Assembly: GCA_035518715.1 (NCBI GenBank)
Contig: DATIXJ010000100.1
Coordinates: 1-32,907 of the forward strand
Origin: DATIXJ01 sp035518715
Lineage (GTDB): Bacteria > Bacteroidota > Ignavibacteria > UBA10030 > SZUA-254
Length of the DNA: 32,907 nt
Direction: 5' to 3'
Each line of letters opens with the position of its first letter. Position 1 is the first letter of the stretch. Below are positions 32,866 to 32,907 of the stretch, one piece after another. Below the pieces are notes generated by a model. The model saw only the letters and a program-made list of their open reading frames with translations, was not told where the DNA came from and did not search any database. The position numbers and the translations under genes are program-made.

Positions 32866-32907
32866 ATGATGGAAGATGAAGACCGGGCCCTTGTACGAGG
32901 TTGTTTA
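32866..32907 (+). CDS. Possible ECF sigma factor, N-terminal fragment (continues beyond window)
   Basis: The last 42 bases read MMEDEDRALVRGCL in one frame, open from 32830. D-R-x-L-V-R-x-C-L is a common opening of ECF sigma factors (followed in them by a GD-x-x-AF stretch), and a sigma gene would be a fitting target for the adjoining partner-switching cassette. Only 14 codons are visible and no ribosome site is obvious, so this is tentative. Confidence 0.4.
   Translation, partial: MMEDEDRALVRGCL

Overview
The window most likely comes from the Bacteroidota/Chlorobiota (FCB) lineage, close to Ignavibacteria. Two large secreted proteins end in the NYPNPFNP-type C-terminal signal of the type IX secretion system (T9SS). 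Several intergenic sites fit the Bacteroidetes promoter pattern TTTG-N19..21-TAnnTTTG. Propeller-type sensor proteins and lipoproteins of kinds common in that group are also present. No rRNA, tRNA, CRISPR array or insertion sequence was seen.

Layout. 1-3051 (minus): an exported M1 metallopeptidase that runs off the left edge, and a lipoprotein of the TIGR03118 type whose reading frame breaks in a G8 tract. 3052-3633: gene-free, with overlapping inverted repeats. 3634-9601 (plus): a signalling operon of membrane PAS histidine kinase, single-domain response regulator and hybrid kinase, followed by a truncated gene remnant. 9916-11201 (minus): an anti-sigma factor and an ECF sigma factor. They are divergent from a Tat-exported metallophosphoesterase fused to a cupredoxin domain (11382-12680). 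12769-18676: a secreted protein of unknown function, a beta-lactamase-family serine hydrolase, a T9SS-targeted Asp-box repeat protein and a lipoprotein. 18677-19355: gene-free, with a good promoter and several hairpins. 19356-26282: a small exported protein and a 2113-residue mosaic T9SS cargo with InlB-like repeats, a beta-helix, a metallopeptidase motif, a VWA domain and GIQWQG repeats. 26348-32824: a six-gene partner-switching cassette with two full sets of PP2C phosphatase, RsbW-like kinase and STAS antagonist. The first phosphatase is fused to an extracytoplasmic two-component-type propeller. At the right edge, 14 codons resemble the start of another ECF sigma factor.

How the genes fit together: the window alternates regulatory cassettes (two-component, ECF/anti-sigma, Rsb-type partner switching) with exported effectors or surface proteins. 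The best candidates for unusual biology are the mosaic T9SS protease/VWA protein, the phosphoesterase-cupredoxin fusion beside an ECF pair, the duplicated partner switch with a propeller-phosphatase, and the structured leader region at 18.9-19.35 kb. All functions are inferred from motifs; no database search was run.
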